Assembly (NCBI RefSeq): GCF_049309525.1
Contig: NC_133369.1
Coordinates: 40,734,631 to 40,798,630, forward strand
Reading direction: 5' to 3'
Length of the DNA stretch: 64,000 bases
Origin: Garra rufa
Taxonomy: Eukaryota > Chordata > Actinopteri > Cypriniformes > Cyprinidae
The notes below the pieces were generated by a model. It made no database searches and had not been told where the DNA came from. It saw nothing but the letters and a program-made list of their open reading frames with translations. The translations under genes and the position numbers were made by a program. Position 1 is the first letter of the stretch. Each line of letters opens with the position of its first letter. Positions 22,630 to 33,425 of this stretch are shown piece after piece.

Positions 22630-22891
22630 ACCTGGTATTCATCACGTTGTGGGCACCAAATGTCCCCACAAGGATAGGAATACCAGTAGATTTTGACCTT
22701 GTGGGGACATTTTTCAGGTCCCCATGAGGAAACAGGCTTATAAATCATGCACAATGAGTTTTTTTGAGGAAGTAAAAGTGTGCACAATCTCCTGTGAGGG
22801 CTAGGTTTAGGTGTAGGGCAATAGAAAGTACGGTTTGTACAGTATAAAAACCATTACGCCTATGGAATGTCCCCATAAAACATGTAAACCC

Positions 22892-22939
<48 letters not shown>

Positions 22940-22942
22940 TGT

Positions 22943-22978
<36 letters not shown>

Positions 22979-23101
22979 CTGGTATTCATCACGTTGTGGG
23001 GACCAAAGGTGTAGGGTAGGTGTAGGGCGATAGAAAGTATGGTTTGTGCAGTATAAAAACCATTACGCCTATGGAATGTCCCCATAAAACATGTAAACCC
23101 C

Positions 23102-23142
<41 letters not shown>
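22560..23142. repeat. Three (GT)n arrays with a duplicated intervening unit
   Basis: GT runs lie at about 22565-22627, 22893-22977 and 23106-23140. After the first and second runs comes the same unit (ACACCTGGTATTCATCACG...), and before the second and third comes the same unit (AGTATAAAAACCATTACGCC...ACATGTAAACCC). The second copy is shorter, lacking the GTCCCCACAAGG to CTCCTGTGAGGG middle. It is a local duplication mediated or bounded by the GT arrays. Confidence 0.85.
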
Positions 23143-23620
23143 TCTAGGTTGGTACTAATGGTAGTCATATGGGAAGTAATTTAATTGGTGGACATGCTGT
23201 CGAACTGATCCGTATAAGAACAGCGCAAAGCGTGAAAGGCGTTTATTCCATGTTCCATTTATGCGCTGCATGAACTAGTGTGAACAATCATAACCAACAG
23301 TTCTCTAATATAGGATAAAGTAAGCTCAATCCATTGGCCGTTCTGACAGAAGCAGCCATGCCTTACTAGGGCAAGGAGAGTTAGATGGGCTTGGCTGGCT
23401 TAGAGGGACTTAGTCCGCAATGGTTTGCTGCTAATTGTGGAGCGTGCACAGTGAAGTGAGCAGCAGAAGGTTGTCTGTAAATTAAAATCTCACTCAGCGT
23501 GTCTGAACAGCCCACTAGAAAAGCTAGAGCTCAGAGTTTGCTCCCTTTTGACCCCATTCAACTGTCAGCTGCATACACAACTCTAACCATATCTGTCTAA
23601 CTGTAATAATTGGTGCCTTG
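23143..23620. other. Non-repetitive non-coding stretch
   Basis: No gene is visible. Complexity is high and no transposon was recognised, which in this window is unusual; this is a candidate conserved non-coding element. Confidence 0.35.
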
Positions 23621-24110
23621 CTATATATATATATATGTATATATATATATACACCCCCCCCCAAAAAAAAAATATATATATATATATATATATTTCTTTA
23701 TTATTATTATTATTTGTTTTTATTATTTATTTGATTTATTTATTTATTTATTTTTTTTGAAAATTAAGTTTTGCTATATTCAATGATTCTTGTCCCATGT
23801 GTGCAGTCTATTGGAAATTGATCTATACTAAACATCCCTGCCGCCATTACCATATAACGTGAGGGGGGTTACCCCAAGGTAATATGATAAGTGCTTCGTT
23901 GACAACCCAAAAAAAAATTATTTATTTATTATTATTATTATTTATTTTTATTTTTTTAATTTGAAAATTTGTTTTGCTATATTCAATGATTCTTGTCCCA
24001 TGTGTGCAGTCTATTGGAAATAGATCTTTACTAAACATCCCTGCCGACATTACCATATAACGTGAGGGGGGTTACCCCAATGTAATATGATAAGTGCTTC
24101 GTTGATTGGC
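23621..24110. repeat. TA array plus tandem duplication of about 207 bp
   Basis: TA-rich runs at 23621-23690 are followed by two copies of a unit containing TTTTGCTATATTCAATGATT, ATGTGTGCAGTCTATTGG and CCATATAACGTGAGGGGGGT (about 23764-23902 and 23971-24105). The copies differ at only a few positions. Each is preceded by a TTATTATTATT tract. Confidence 0.88.
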
Positions 24111-24290
24111 CCTGTCACATTCTAATAGTCTTCTAGAGTGCCCAGGGCTGCTGTACTTATTTATGAGCAATAATCGGCTTTAGGCTGAATGCTCTAGACC
24201 CTGGGAGCGTTAGAGCCAGTGATTAATGCTAACACACTCTCCAGCTCAGAAATTCTCAGTTTCTTGCTGCATGGAGTCAAAGATTAATGT
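24111..24290. other. Short high-complexity non-coding segment
   Basis: Contains GCTGCTGTACTTATTTATGAGC and TAATCGGCTTTAGGCTGAATG without repeats or a reading frame; a possible conserved element between duplicated and microsatellite DNA. Confidence 0.3.
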
Positions 24291-24293
24291 AAA

Positions 24294-24295
<2 letters not shown>

Positions 24296-24332
<37 letters not shown>
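24296..24332 (+). repeat. (GT)n microsatellite
   Basis: About 18 TG units. Confidence 0.9.
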
Positions 24333-24334
<2 letters not shown>

Positions 24335-24757
24335 CACTTATTTGTCATATCCACATATCATCACACTGATCATTAAAGCAAATATTAAACAAAACAAGTC
24401 CACTAAAACTCTAATCATCTATCAATAAATTCACATTTTTTTTCATTACAATTTTTTCATTACAATCATTACAAATGTATATAAAACATTATATATAAAA
24501 CATTAATCAATCAGCAGTGCCTTTTAACAGCATGAAATATTTATCAAGTCTCTTCATTTGTTCTAATTTTCTTTTATTTAAATGTATTATGTGTAATCCT
24601 ACCTGTTGTAGAGATATACATGAATAATTGTATATATAATGAAGTCATAACTGATTTAAAATCCAAATTATATATCAAATATAATATGTGAAAAATGTAT
24701 GAGAAATATTCATCAAAAAATTTATTTTGAAACTTTTGCATTCATAATTTTAATTTA

Positions 24758-24761
<4 letters not shown>

Positions 24762-24815
<54 letters not shown>
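24762..24815 (+). repeat. (CA)n microsatellite
   Basis: About 26 AC units. Confidence 0.92.
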
Positions 24816-24819
<4 letters not shown>

Positions 24820-24880
24820 AAACCATTTATCACTTAGGATGCATGTAAAAGCTCTTATGTGAAACTTGTAAATAACTCTT

Positions 24881-24881
<1 letters not shown>

Positions 24882-24928
<47 letters not shown>
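24882..24928 (+). repeat. (TA)n microsatellite
   Basis: About 23 AT units. Confidence 0.92.
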
Positions 24929-24930
<2 letters not shown>

Positions 24931-25069
24931 ATGATATAAAGCTTATAAAGTAGTGTGTTTCTTCTTGGATTTTTTAAATGAAAACACCTCAACACAGACT
25001 TAATGGCCTCAAGTCCTTTATGCCCCCCTATGACTTCCCCTCCATGTTCCTGTATTATTCTCACTCACA

Positions 25070-27130
25070 AAAGCAGACACTTATTGTAAAAAAAAAAATG
25101 ATACATGTCCAGGATTGTGTGTTGAGTTAGGTCTTTACAAATGAACAAAACAAAGCCCCTCAGCAGTATTTAGCGACCCACCACCCCCTCCCCTCGATCA
25201 GCTTACACTTTTAAAATTCTAAACCCAACCAGGAGTGATACGGAAATTCTTTTTCTGTTGTCCTTTTTTTCTTCGACTTTGTAAGGTGCTTTTTCTTTAT
25301 TGAAGGAGAATAATCTAACAAGTGTGCTGTATAGCAGCTTTTTTCCTTGGGTGAAAGAAAGTGTGGGAAAAAGCTGTGCTGGCAAAGCAAACGGGTCTGT
25401 ACTGAGCCCCCACACATCTCAAACCCACAGCACCAGGTGTCGGAAGCATTCAAAGGATGCTCTTATTCATAGACAAGGACCAGAGTATTAAAACTCAGAA
25501 TTTGCAATTGAATGCTGATATAATCCTGGAAATATATCTCCATTAGAAGCTTGCCCATTACCAGAACAACGAGGCCTTTGTGTAAGGCTTTATGTATATT
25601 TATCAAGAATGTTGGGGTTTAAATGAGGCGGAGGGAGTGTGTGTGTTTTATGAGGGGAGGGCGAAGGGGGAGGGGGAGAATGGGGGGAGGTGGTTGGGGT
25701 GTTTCCCAACTGTTTACATGTTAATTTCACACTTAAGAGTCCTTGTCACTAGCTATTTATACATAGAATGCTAATACATTTTCCTCCATCTTTCTTACTC
25801 ATTGTGTCAGTTGTTCACACATGTCAATATGTGTGTTTAATAACGTGACAACTTGAAGTACAAAGGAATTCCATGACTGGAACTTCAGATTAAAAGATTC
25901 TTTTGTTAATTCAAACTGCTTTTTCTAGATCAAGTTATTTTGAATGACAAAAGAAAGTTATGAAAGAATGGTATTCACAGCTGTGGAAACATACCCTAAC
26001 AAGCAAATGCATCTCAATGCTGTATATTAGTATTAACTTTAAGGCTTTCCATATGCCTAACCACAGAAGAAAAAGAAAAACTTTAGAGAAAAAATAAATA
26101 AAAAAGAAGAAAGAGAAGTGTCAGACATAGCTCATTTTTATAGAAACTCTGCCAGATGATTCATGTCAGCTTATTTTACAAATTATATATGAACATATAT
26201 TATTAAATTAAAATTAAAACAAAACATGTATGCTGTTTATAAGTCAAACAGAATAACATTTGAGGCTGATGAGAGCACTTGATGAGTGAAGATGAACACC
26301 TGGACTGTAGAATACTCTTGATTTTAAACATTCTCTTTATCCTCAGGTGATTTACTTAAAAAAAATAAAAATAAAAAAAAACGCTAATGAATAAATGAAT
26401 GAATTGCCTCTTTTAAGAGGAATGCTTTACTCTCTCTCTTTCTCTATTTGCTGAATTTAGCTCTGCATTATCTGATAGCATGCACACGTGTCTATTATAA
26501 AGGAACGTTTTATTTACTGTCATGCCATGTTCAAGTGTTTTTTATTTTTTTATTTTTTTTATTGTGTATCATCACTCAGCATTGTTCTATTTTAACCACC
26601 TGCGGCAACCTGCTTCTCTTCAATAATAACAGCTGCCTATGTTCAGCAATAAGTTTGCAGTTCTTTTCAGTAAAGTAGTTTTACTTATAGAGTTAATAGA
26701 GGTTTTACTTTTTTCATACACCACACATATAACACAATTTCTTCACTTATTAAATGTTTTTAAAGGATGTTTTTAATGTTTTTTTTTAAAAGATCACCTC
26801 ACATCATATGTCCAGACGTATATGATATATTAATTCCATTTTAACACAAGAGTTTAAAAATATATAAATAAATAAAAAACATCATATTTCCATAGTAACC
26901 TTTCAATTTCCAAAAGTGATAAAATAAATGCCATAAAAGTAACAAAAAGTATTCTACTATGTTATATTATGTTATAAGCTATGTTTCTGTTTTGTTTTCT
27001 TGTAAATAAATCTCATAATGCTAAACTGTGTGTAATGTAAACCACTGGGAGAAAGTCAGGTAAATTAAAAAATCAATATAAAGTGTTCTATAATTCTAAT
27101 TGTATTTTCTTGCCATGACTGCTGTGGTGG
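25070..27130. other. Non-coding, few repeats; candidate conserved region
   Basis: No convincing gene. The part at 25140-25620 is of high complexity (for example AACAACGAGGCCTTTGTG and CTCAAACCCACAGCACC) and lacks transposon signatures, whereas 26000-27130 is AT-rich with homopolymers. Short open frames in it have no recognisable motif. Confidence 0.4.
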
Positions 27131-27467
27131 AAACAATTATGACGTAGCCATGCACACTTACTTGAGAGTCTTAATGCTGAGAAGGACTGTAGCCTTAAAA
27201 GACTAAGAAGAACTGGTCTATTAAGCACACAACCTCACTAGGGGGTGCTTAGTGCATCTTAAGCACCCAGCATAACAGGTGGACTTAGCATACACATCCA
27301 AAAGGTTCTTCTTTGCTGCTTTAAAAGTTAAGTTGAACTGCACTAGACTGCACCCTAAAGATCATAAATGTTCGCATACAACAGTTCACTTTTAAATCTT
27401 ATTTTACAACAACCCTATATGTGTTAGGAGGGAAGTGTCTGAGCAGGGGCATTTCTGGGGAGGGGGT

Positions 27468-27528
27468 AGAGGTGGGACCAAGCTTGTTGACATGGAGGCA
27501 CCATGTCAACAAGCTTGGCCCCACCTCT
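27468..27528. repeat. 28-bp hairpin with 5-nt loop
   Basis: Left arm 27468-27495 (AGAGGTGGGACCAAGCTTGT followed by TGACATGG) and right arm 27501-27528 are reverse complements except for one position; the loop is AGGCA. No A/T-rich transposon ends or coding capacity are associated. Confidence 0.92.
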
Positions 27529-27849
27529 GGCCCCCCTACATTTGAAATAGTATCACACCAAACAATTTTGGTTGGAAAAAAACAACAACTATATTGAACA
27601 AAAATGCCCCTGTACAGTTAAGCTACAGCAAAAAGTTAATGAGAAGTTTCGATTGTGGCAATAAATTTGGATTTGCTTATGTTGTCAAATTTCAGTCATC
27701 GCTGAAATGTGTTTTGTTCAGTGTATGCGCTGGTTGAGTACAGTTGGTACACTTTCTGCCTCTGCATTTATAGACTGCAGAGTGTTACATGACAGTGAGA
27801 AAAAAATAATAATAATCCTGAAAGTACATTAAGATTAAAAGTGGCCCCA

Positions 27850-28720
27850 GCCCTAACCTGAGACGCTCCCTTTAGAGGGAACATCGAACTGCATCCTCTA
27901 GGGGGCACTATGGGGAACGATATACCCATGCTGCCATGCTGAGGGGAGTGCTAAAATACCTTAGTGACGGCTGTCTGTGATGTTATCCCCGTCGGCCAAA
28001 GGCCTGAGCTGTTAACTAAGACTTACCTGCAAGGGATCAGAAAGCTGGACCCTTTAAGGGGATACGGATAAGTGTCTAGGTCATGCAGGGGCTACCGCTA
28101 GCTCTGCATAGGTTTGTTCCCTCAGGAACTGACTCGCAGAACACATGTAGCAGCAACCTGTTCAAGCAAGCCGGGGCTTTTAACCAACTCAAGAATGGGA
28201 ATGAAGTCTAGCATGTAACCCATACCATACAGGATTTTAGAAAGTGCCCAGAGACTTGCGTGCGTACTTACCACTTACATGGATTTTAGAAAGTGCGCAG
28301 AGAGTTGCGTGCGCACTTACCACTTACGTGGGTTTTAGAAAGTGTGCAGAGACTTGCGTGCATACTTACCATAAACATAGATTTTAGAAGAAAACCGTTA
28401 CTACAGGGCAAGCTTAAGAGTGCTTTGACAATTCTTAGGTAGCAGATGCTCAAGAGATATCAGAGAGGATACATAAGTGGAGTGGGGCCCAAGGTGACTG
28501 GGGCTTTAAACCAACTCAAGAATGGTCTACTGCCTAACCCATACCATACAGGATTTCAGAAAATGCGCAGAGAGCGCATTGCGTCGGCACTTATCATTTG
28601 TCAGGCTAGCCTGGACACTAAAATACTGTTCATACAAAGAGGCTCTGGAAAGCAGAGAACACAAGTCCCTATTAGAGGGAGGTTCTAAGCTCTCACAGAG
28701 CAGAAATGTGCAGAAGTAAC
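27850..28720 (+). repeat. Tandem repeats of about 49 bp inside a larger duplicated unit
   Basis: The motif GATTTTAGAAAGTG occurs at about 28233, 28282 and (with GG) 28331, with a partial copy at 28380; each unit reads GTGCGCAGAGAGTTGCGTGCGC...TTACCACTTAC. The larger context (AACCAACTCAAGAATGG...CCCATACCATACAGGATTT) occurs at 28176-28240 and again at 28510-28560 with a decayed tail. No coding function is apparent. Confidence 0.85.
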
Positions 28721-28749
28721 CGTTCGACATGAGGGGAGAACTGCAATGC

Positions 28750-29598
28750 TCACTTTTGAGCTGTTGTCCTTGACTTCTTGACACCTGCAAGCTGCATTAA
28801 CTCCTGGATCAGTTCACTCTCAAAGTTCGCACCCTGATTGGCATAAATCCTCTCTGGGAACCCATGGATGCAAAAATATATATTCCATAGTTGGCAAGCT
28901 ACTTGTTTAGCTGACTGGTTGCTACATGTGAAAGCATGTGCCATCTTCGCAAAGTGGTTGGTAACTACTAGTGCATCCACACCCCTCGCCTTTGCGATCC
29001 TCTGTGCACCAGAACTTCTTTAATTTTTCCCACTGTTTAAGAGTCTTCAGGATCCTTGATGTTTCTTTTGTCCTCTCGCATCTTGATGGCCTTCTGCCGT
29101 GGGCAACAAAAGAAAGAACTCGGGCCAGGACAGGGTCTTCTAGCTGTTTATCCTGAAGCTCTCTCAGTGTAAATACTGGTAGTGTGCTCTGACCTGCTGG
29201 GGCCAAGTTTTGTACATCCTGAGTCAGCCAGTGATGCACTTTATCCTTTGGTCCTGCACTCCACTATGTCTGGCTCTTCAGTACAGCTGACACTTCATCT
29301 GAGGAAAGTGTCTCTCGCTCTTGACCCAAGAATCGAAGTTCAATAGACTGGCACTGGGAACTAATGTGGAAAGAGTGTTAAACTACATCTTCCCTGAAAT
29401 GATTTGCTTCCTCCAACAAGGTCTCGTAGGTTTCTGTCACCAGCCTTTGACTTACACGTATTTGGACAAAAAGTTATCGACTCATCACATCTGCTACCAC
29501 ATTCTTCCTCCCTGGGATGTACTGGATGCCAAAGTTGTACGGTGCTAGCTTTGCAACCCACCTCTGCTCACATGTGTCAAGCCATGGTTTGTTAGGAT
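28750..29598 (-). pseudogene. Old Ty3/gypsy pol remnant: integrase and RNase H end
   Basis: Minus-strand frames give RWVAKLAPYNFGIQYIPGRKNVVADVMSR (RNase H end, 29548-29474 region), a linker with LEDPVLARVLSFV, and an integrase core fragment NHFAKMAHAFTCSNQSAKQVA...HGFPERIYANQGANFESELIQELM (28980-28750), where the second catalytic Asp position reads ANQGANF. The integrase HHCC zinc finger is deleted. Many stops are present. It is the 3' part of an element whose other pieces lie at 30832-30977, 32633-32960 and 38167-39850; a hAT insertion at 29599 cuts its RNase H. Confidence 0.85.
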
Positions 29599-30831
29599 TA
29601 GGGGTGTGCAAAGCAGCCGGTATTTGTATCTGTATTTGTATTTGTTGAGGGGGGAAAAGTATTTGTATTTGTATTCGAGTAAAATTCAAAATAGGTGTAA
29701 AAATCCTGTTTTTTTTGTGCGCTAAACTTTTAATTTACGTTACAGTGTAAGTATTCTTTAATTATATCCATTATAATAATTATGGATATGCAATATTGGT
29801 TGATGTTTTTGAATATGTAACAAGGAACGTCATTGAAAAAAAAAAAAAAAAACATGACAGCCATTACCTCATCCATGGTTAAACCAACTAATAAAATACC
29901 ATTATGAACATTATGAACCCCACCACCACCTGTCCTTGTTGGAGGATGCTGAACAGACAGAATTAAAATAAAAATAAAAATGTTCTTCTTCTGAAAGAAC
30001 TTCTTTCTCGTGGCGTCTGCCGTTGCTAAGCAACCATGACCTGATCTCTCAATGACGACTCGGAAGTTTCAGCAAAGCATAAATGGATTTCCAGCATTAA
30101 AAATCGGTTGCATTAGCTCTGCTATTAAATGTCTTTAAAAATGGTTATTCATGTACAGATATGATCAGCTGTTCCTCCAACTTGGCTGTTTTTTCAATGG
30201 TATAAGGGAAAGGGTGAAGCTGATTTGTTGGTTCTTGTCACATGACCTGCGTGCGCATGTGGCATTCTGAAAAGTTGAGATGTATTTATCCAAAGATAAA
30301 ATATATTTATCTCGATGCGGCGCGGATGCAAAAAAAAACGAGCGCGTAGCACCGTGTGAGCGTTGCTTTCATTATGAGCGCGCATACCGCGCGTCTACAT
30401 TTGAAATAACGACGAACTTTAGCGCGCATTTGAACGGCCCCTAATAGAATAATCTCCCGATCAAACTCTGCTTCCCAAAGTTATAAAAAGTTATAAACCC
30501 AGTTAAGGTACAGAAATATATTCCTCAAAAATAGTGACGCAGTGAAGTCTTTTTTCACCCAGCCGAGTCTTCTCTGTTGCTGTGTGGAGCAGCCTCTGTC
30601 AGTCACCTCTTTTACCCCCACCCCACCCCCCGACTCCTGAATGTCACTCACTCACTCATGCGGGCATACACTGACTGCGGTCTCCTGAGGAAACGCAGCT
30701 TTTTTGATAGAAAGTTTTTCTTGTTCCCGAATACAAATATTTATTAAGGTATTTGTTCGAAATAAGTATTCGTTAAAAACACGCTATTTGTGCCTTTCCG
30801 AATACCGTATTCGGGTTCGGCTCCACCCCTA
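29599..30831. mobile_element. Non-autonomous hAT in the old gypsy, 8-bp target duplication
   Basis: Begins TAGGGGTGTGCAAAG and ends CTCCACCCCTA, with inverted termini TAGGGGTG. It is flanked by GTTAGGAT at 29591-29598 and 30832-30839. Subterminal TATTTGTATTTG and ATACAAATATTTATT motifs recur at both ends. The centre (30000-30700) has GC-rich islands but no transposase. The interrupted RNase H frame reads directly across the empty site (TYIL to KPWLDT). Confidence 0.93.
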
Positions 30832-30977
30832 GTTAGGATGTAGGTTAACAGGTTGTTGTCCGTACAAACAGTGAAGAAATGGCCCTTCAGCCAATCGCTG
30901 AATTTATCACAGACAGGCCATTTTAGGGCCAGCAACTCTAAGCAGTGGGCAGGGTAGTTGCTTTGGGCACGTGTAAG
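30832..30977 (-). pseudogene. Old Ty3/gypsy RNase H fragment between two hAT insertions
   Basis: Minus strand encodes SNYPAHCLELLALKWPVCDKF, then HFFTVCTDNNLLTYIL, the RNase H segment with the conserved E and TDN motifs. Both ends are defined by hAT target duplications, which shows that this is a piece of one gene split twice. Confidence 0.9.
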
Positions 30978-31364
30978 CAGGGCTCTGAACCGGTTCAAGG
31001 AACGAAAACGAAAAACGAAAACAAATGACATTGAACAGGAACAAAAACGAAAATGAAAACAAAATCAATTTTAATCGTTCTGAACAGAAACGGAAACAGA
31101 AATTCCAAATTAACCGGTTAATAACGGTATTTTTATCGTTCTCTTTATTATGTCAATTTGGCAGACCAAAAACATGAATTCAAATTGTGTGCGCAAATGC
31201 GACGGTGACGCATACAACGTGAAATGCCCGCGAAGCAGACGTCATCATCATTAGCAGAGCCCTTTCTGATGCAACGAGCTTAAGGTTACCAAGCACCTGG
31301 CTGTTTCATGTGCAAAGGTATGTTTAGGTTTAAGTTATTGTAGCCTAATTAAAACTTGTAGTTT

Positions 31365-31888
31365 AAGGCCCTGATCACACCGAACGCGTGAGAGGCGCCT
31401 TTTTTGAATGGTTTTCTGCTGGCAGTGAGTGTTCTACGCGCTGCTTATGCGCCCCGGTCGCCTCGCGTTTTTGCAGAAGCGCTCTGAGCGCCTGAAGTTG
31501 AAAAAAAAAAGTAATTCTGAGCGGAAAAACGACGAGGTCATTTGAGCGGGCCTTCTGTTGTGGTGACGAAAGTTTACCGTTGCTTAAAAACTCCGGAGAC
31601 TGCAGGAAATGGAGGAGAAACTTTTGGTGTCTGTCGTGGGTAAACCTGAGCTGTATTTTTTGGGGTTTCTGCTAATATGACAGTTTAATTAACAGCAAAA
31701 AACAAAGATTTTAGAGCGCTCCCGCTATAATTCTTTGATTTGACTGACAGGACAGCTGTTTTGGTTGTTGCCTAGCAACATAAAAAACCGCAGCACACTG
31801 CTCTTTTTTAAAAGTCACCAAAAAAAGGCAGTGCTATGCGCCTCGCGTTTTTAGAACTAAAAGACGCGTTCTGTGTGATCGGGGCCTT
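31365..31888. mobile_element. Nested MITE with inverted termini
   Basis: Left AAGGCCCTGATCACACCG and, in reverse complement, right AAGGCCCCGATCACACAG; the inverted similarity extends through GAACGCG. Flanks (TTGTAGTTTA and TGGTAGGTTA) are similar but not a clean duplication, so the superfamily (hAT or PIF/Harbinger) stays open. Confidence 0.75.
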
Positions 31889-32404
31889 GGTAGGTTATAG
31901 ATTCACTTTTGCTGAAGCCCATCCAGTTTTTCCAGTAGCCTGTTTGGTATATTATAATTGAAGTTGTTGATCTGTTGTGTTAAATGTAAAAAAAAAATAA
32001 AAAAAATCTATTGTTGTTTTATAATGTTACAATGCGTTATGTTTTCTTTTACTTTTATCCATTAAATGTAAAATCATATCCACTATCTGGAGTTCTGTTT
32101 TGTTTGAGTGAAAATAGCCTATAATAGGCTATTATGTATATTAGGTAATAAGTCAACAGGTTTTTATCGCAGATTAAGCCGTGTGGTCAGGATGTTAAGC
32201 GGATGGTCTTGAAGGGGCTTATTTCGCTATAGTATTATGAAACAAGAAAATAATTTTTAAAAAAATTATTGGCGCATTTGTTACGAGTTTCCAGGTGAAC
32301 TCGTTTACTTTCGGTTTTAAAGACATTAAGTTCAAATGACACAAACACGGAATTTGGTTTAATCATTTGTAAACATAATGCCAAACATGTTATTAAAAGG
32401 CACA

Positions 32405-32423
32405 CTCTATCTATCTATCTATC

Positions 32424-32483
<60 letters not shown>
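32405..32483 (+). repeat. (ATCT)n microsatellite
   Basis: About 19 TATC units with one early interruption. Confidence 0.92.
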
Positions 32484-32484
<1 letters not shown>

Positions 32485-32632
32485 ATAAAATAACGTTATT
32501 AACCGGTATTTTTCCTAGAAAACCGTTTTCAAAACGTATTGTTTAATGAGGAACGCAAGAACAGAAACGTTATAATATCGATTCTGCTCGGAGTGAACCG
32601 ATTGGATTTTTTTTTTTCGTTTTTAAGCCCTG

Positions 32633-32960
32633 CGTGTAAGGGCCTTGCTGGCAAAAACGACAGGATGGGCTCTAGCCTCGCCTTCTGGAATTTGAAAAAA
32701 AGCACAGTGCCCAATCCATCCAACAAAGCACCTGTTGATAGAATGAACAGGTGATTAAAATCTTGTTGTGCAAGCACCACAGACTCCAAAAGGGCAGACT
32801 TCAGCTGTTTGAAGGAGTCACGCTGTACTTCTCTCCAGTCGCTTGGGCTTAGCTTCCTAAATGTTACGTGGTCCTTTTGCCCCTTTGGTGCAGCAGTCAA
32901 TGTGAATAATGGCTTGGCTATGCTAGAGCAGTTCTGTATAAAGTGCTAATAGAACATAAT
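32633..32960 (-). pseudogene. Old Ty3/gypsy RT thumb - RNase H start
   Basis: Minus strand gives FIQNCSSIAKPLFTLTAAPKG, LSPSDWREVQRDSFKQLKSALLESVVLAQQDF and a decayed RNase H start in which the FxLxxDAS-like motif reads FILSTGALLDGLGTVLF, so the first catalytic Asp is lost. The 5' edge is the insertion site of the intact chromovirus; the preceding RT residues lie at about 38167-38270. Confidence 0.85.
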
Positions 32961-33425
32961 TGTCAGATACATATGACTTCAGACTCGGAGGTAAGTAGAA
33001 GCACAGTAATTTTATTTTAGATGAGAGTAGGTGGTTTAGATGAAGCGTGTCAGAGGAGACTGATATGAAGCCAGATGGGTTTTCGACAGATTAACAGGAC
33101 TTCGTCTTAATTCCTCGCAGGAACATCAACGGAGTAGGACGGGTATGGAGCAGTTGACCACAGCGTCGATGGATCGGGAGACTGGGAACTACGAGGAGAA
33201 GAACAGCGGGTATAATACAGGTAAGGAAGAATACTCAGAGAGAATAGCTTGCTGGAGAGTAGTCCACGTTGTAGTAACGAGATCGGACAACTGTGGTAGT
33301 GAAGTGTTTGGTTTTTATGCTGTGCTTGATGATTGTGGCGATGAGATGCAGGTGGGTGAGATTAGTACTCAGGTGAGGCGGATCGTGATAATTGGCAGGA
33401 GGGAGAGCCTGACCGTTCTGTGACA
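32961..33425 (-). repeat. 3' LTR of the chromovirus-type element
   Basis: 465 bp, near-identical to the 5' LTR but without a 4-bp AGTA-type insertion found at about 37949. An AATAAA signal is present on the minus strand near 33010. The pol frame runs about 64 bp into this LTR before stopping. Confidence 0.95.

Larger units (their letters stand above)
30978..32632. mobile_element. Second non-autonomous hAT in the old gypsy, 8-bp target duplication
   Basis: Begins CAGGGCTCTGAACCGGTT and ends TTTTTAAGCCCTG; terminal inverted CAGGGCT. Direct repeats CGTGTAAG flank it at 30970-30977 and 32633-32640. Subterminal GAACGAAAACGAAAAACG and ACCGGTTAATAACGG motifs recur near both ends. It contains another DNA element (31365-31888) and an (ATCT)n array. 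No transposase. Confidence 0.92.

Noticed and set aside
22479..23103. Minus-strand frames with long Thr-His runs
   Set aside because: They come from (GT)n arrays and the duplicated repeat around them.
28220..28390. Possible CRISPR-like array of about 49-bp units
   Set aside because: Units are contiguous without unique spacers and the DNA is vertebrate; it is an ordinary tandem repeat.
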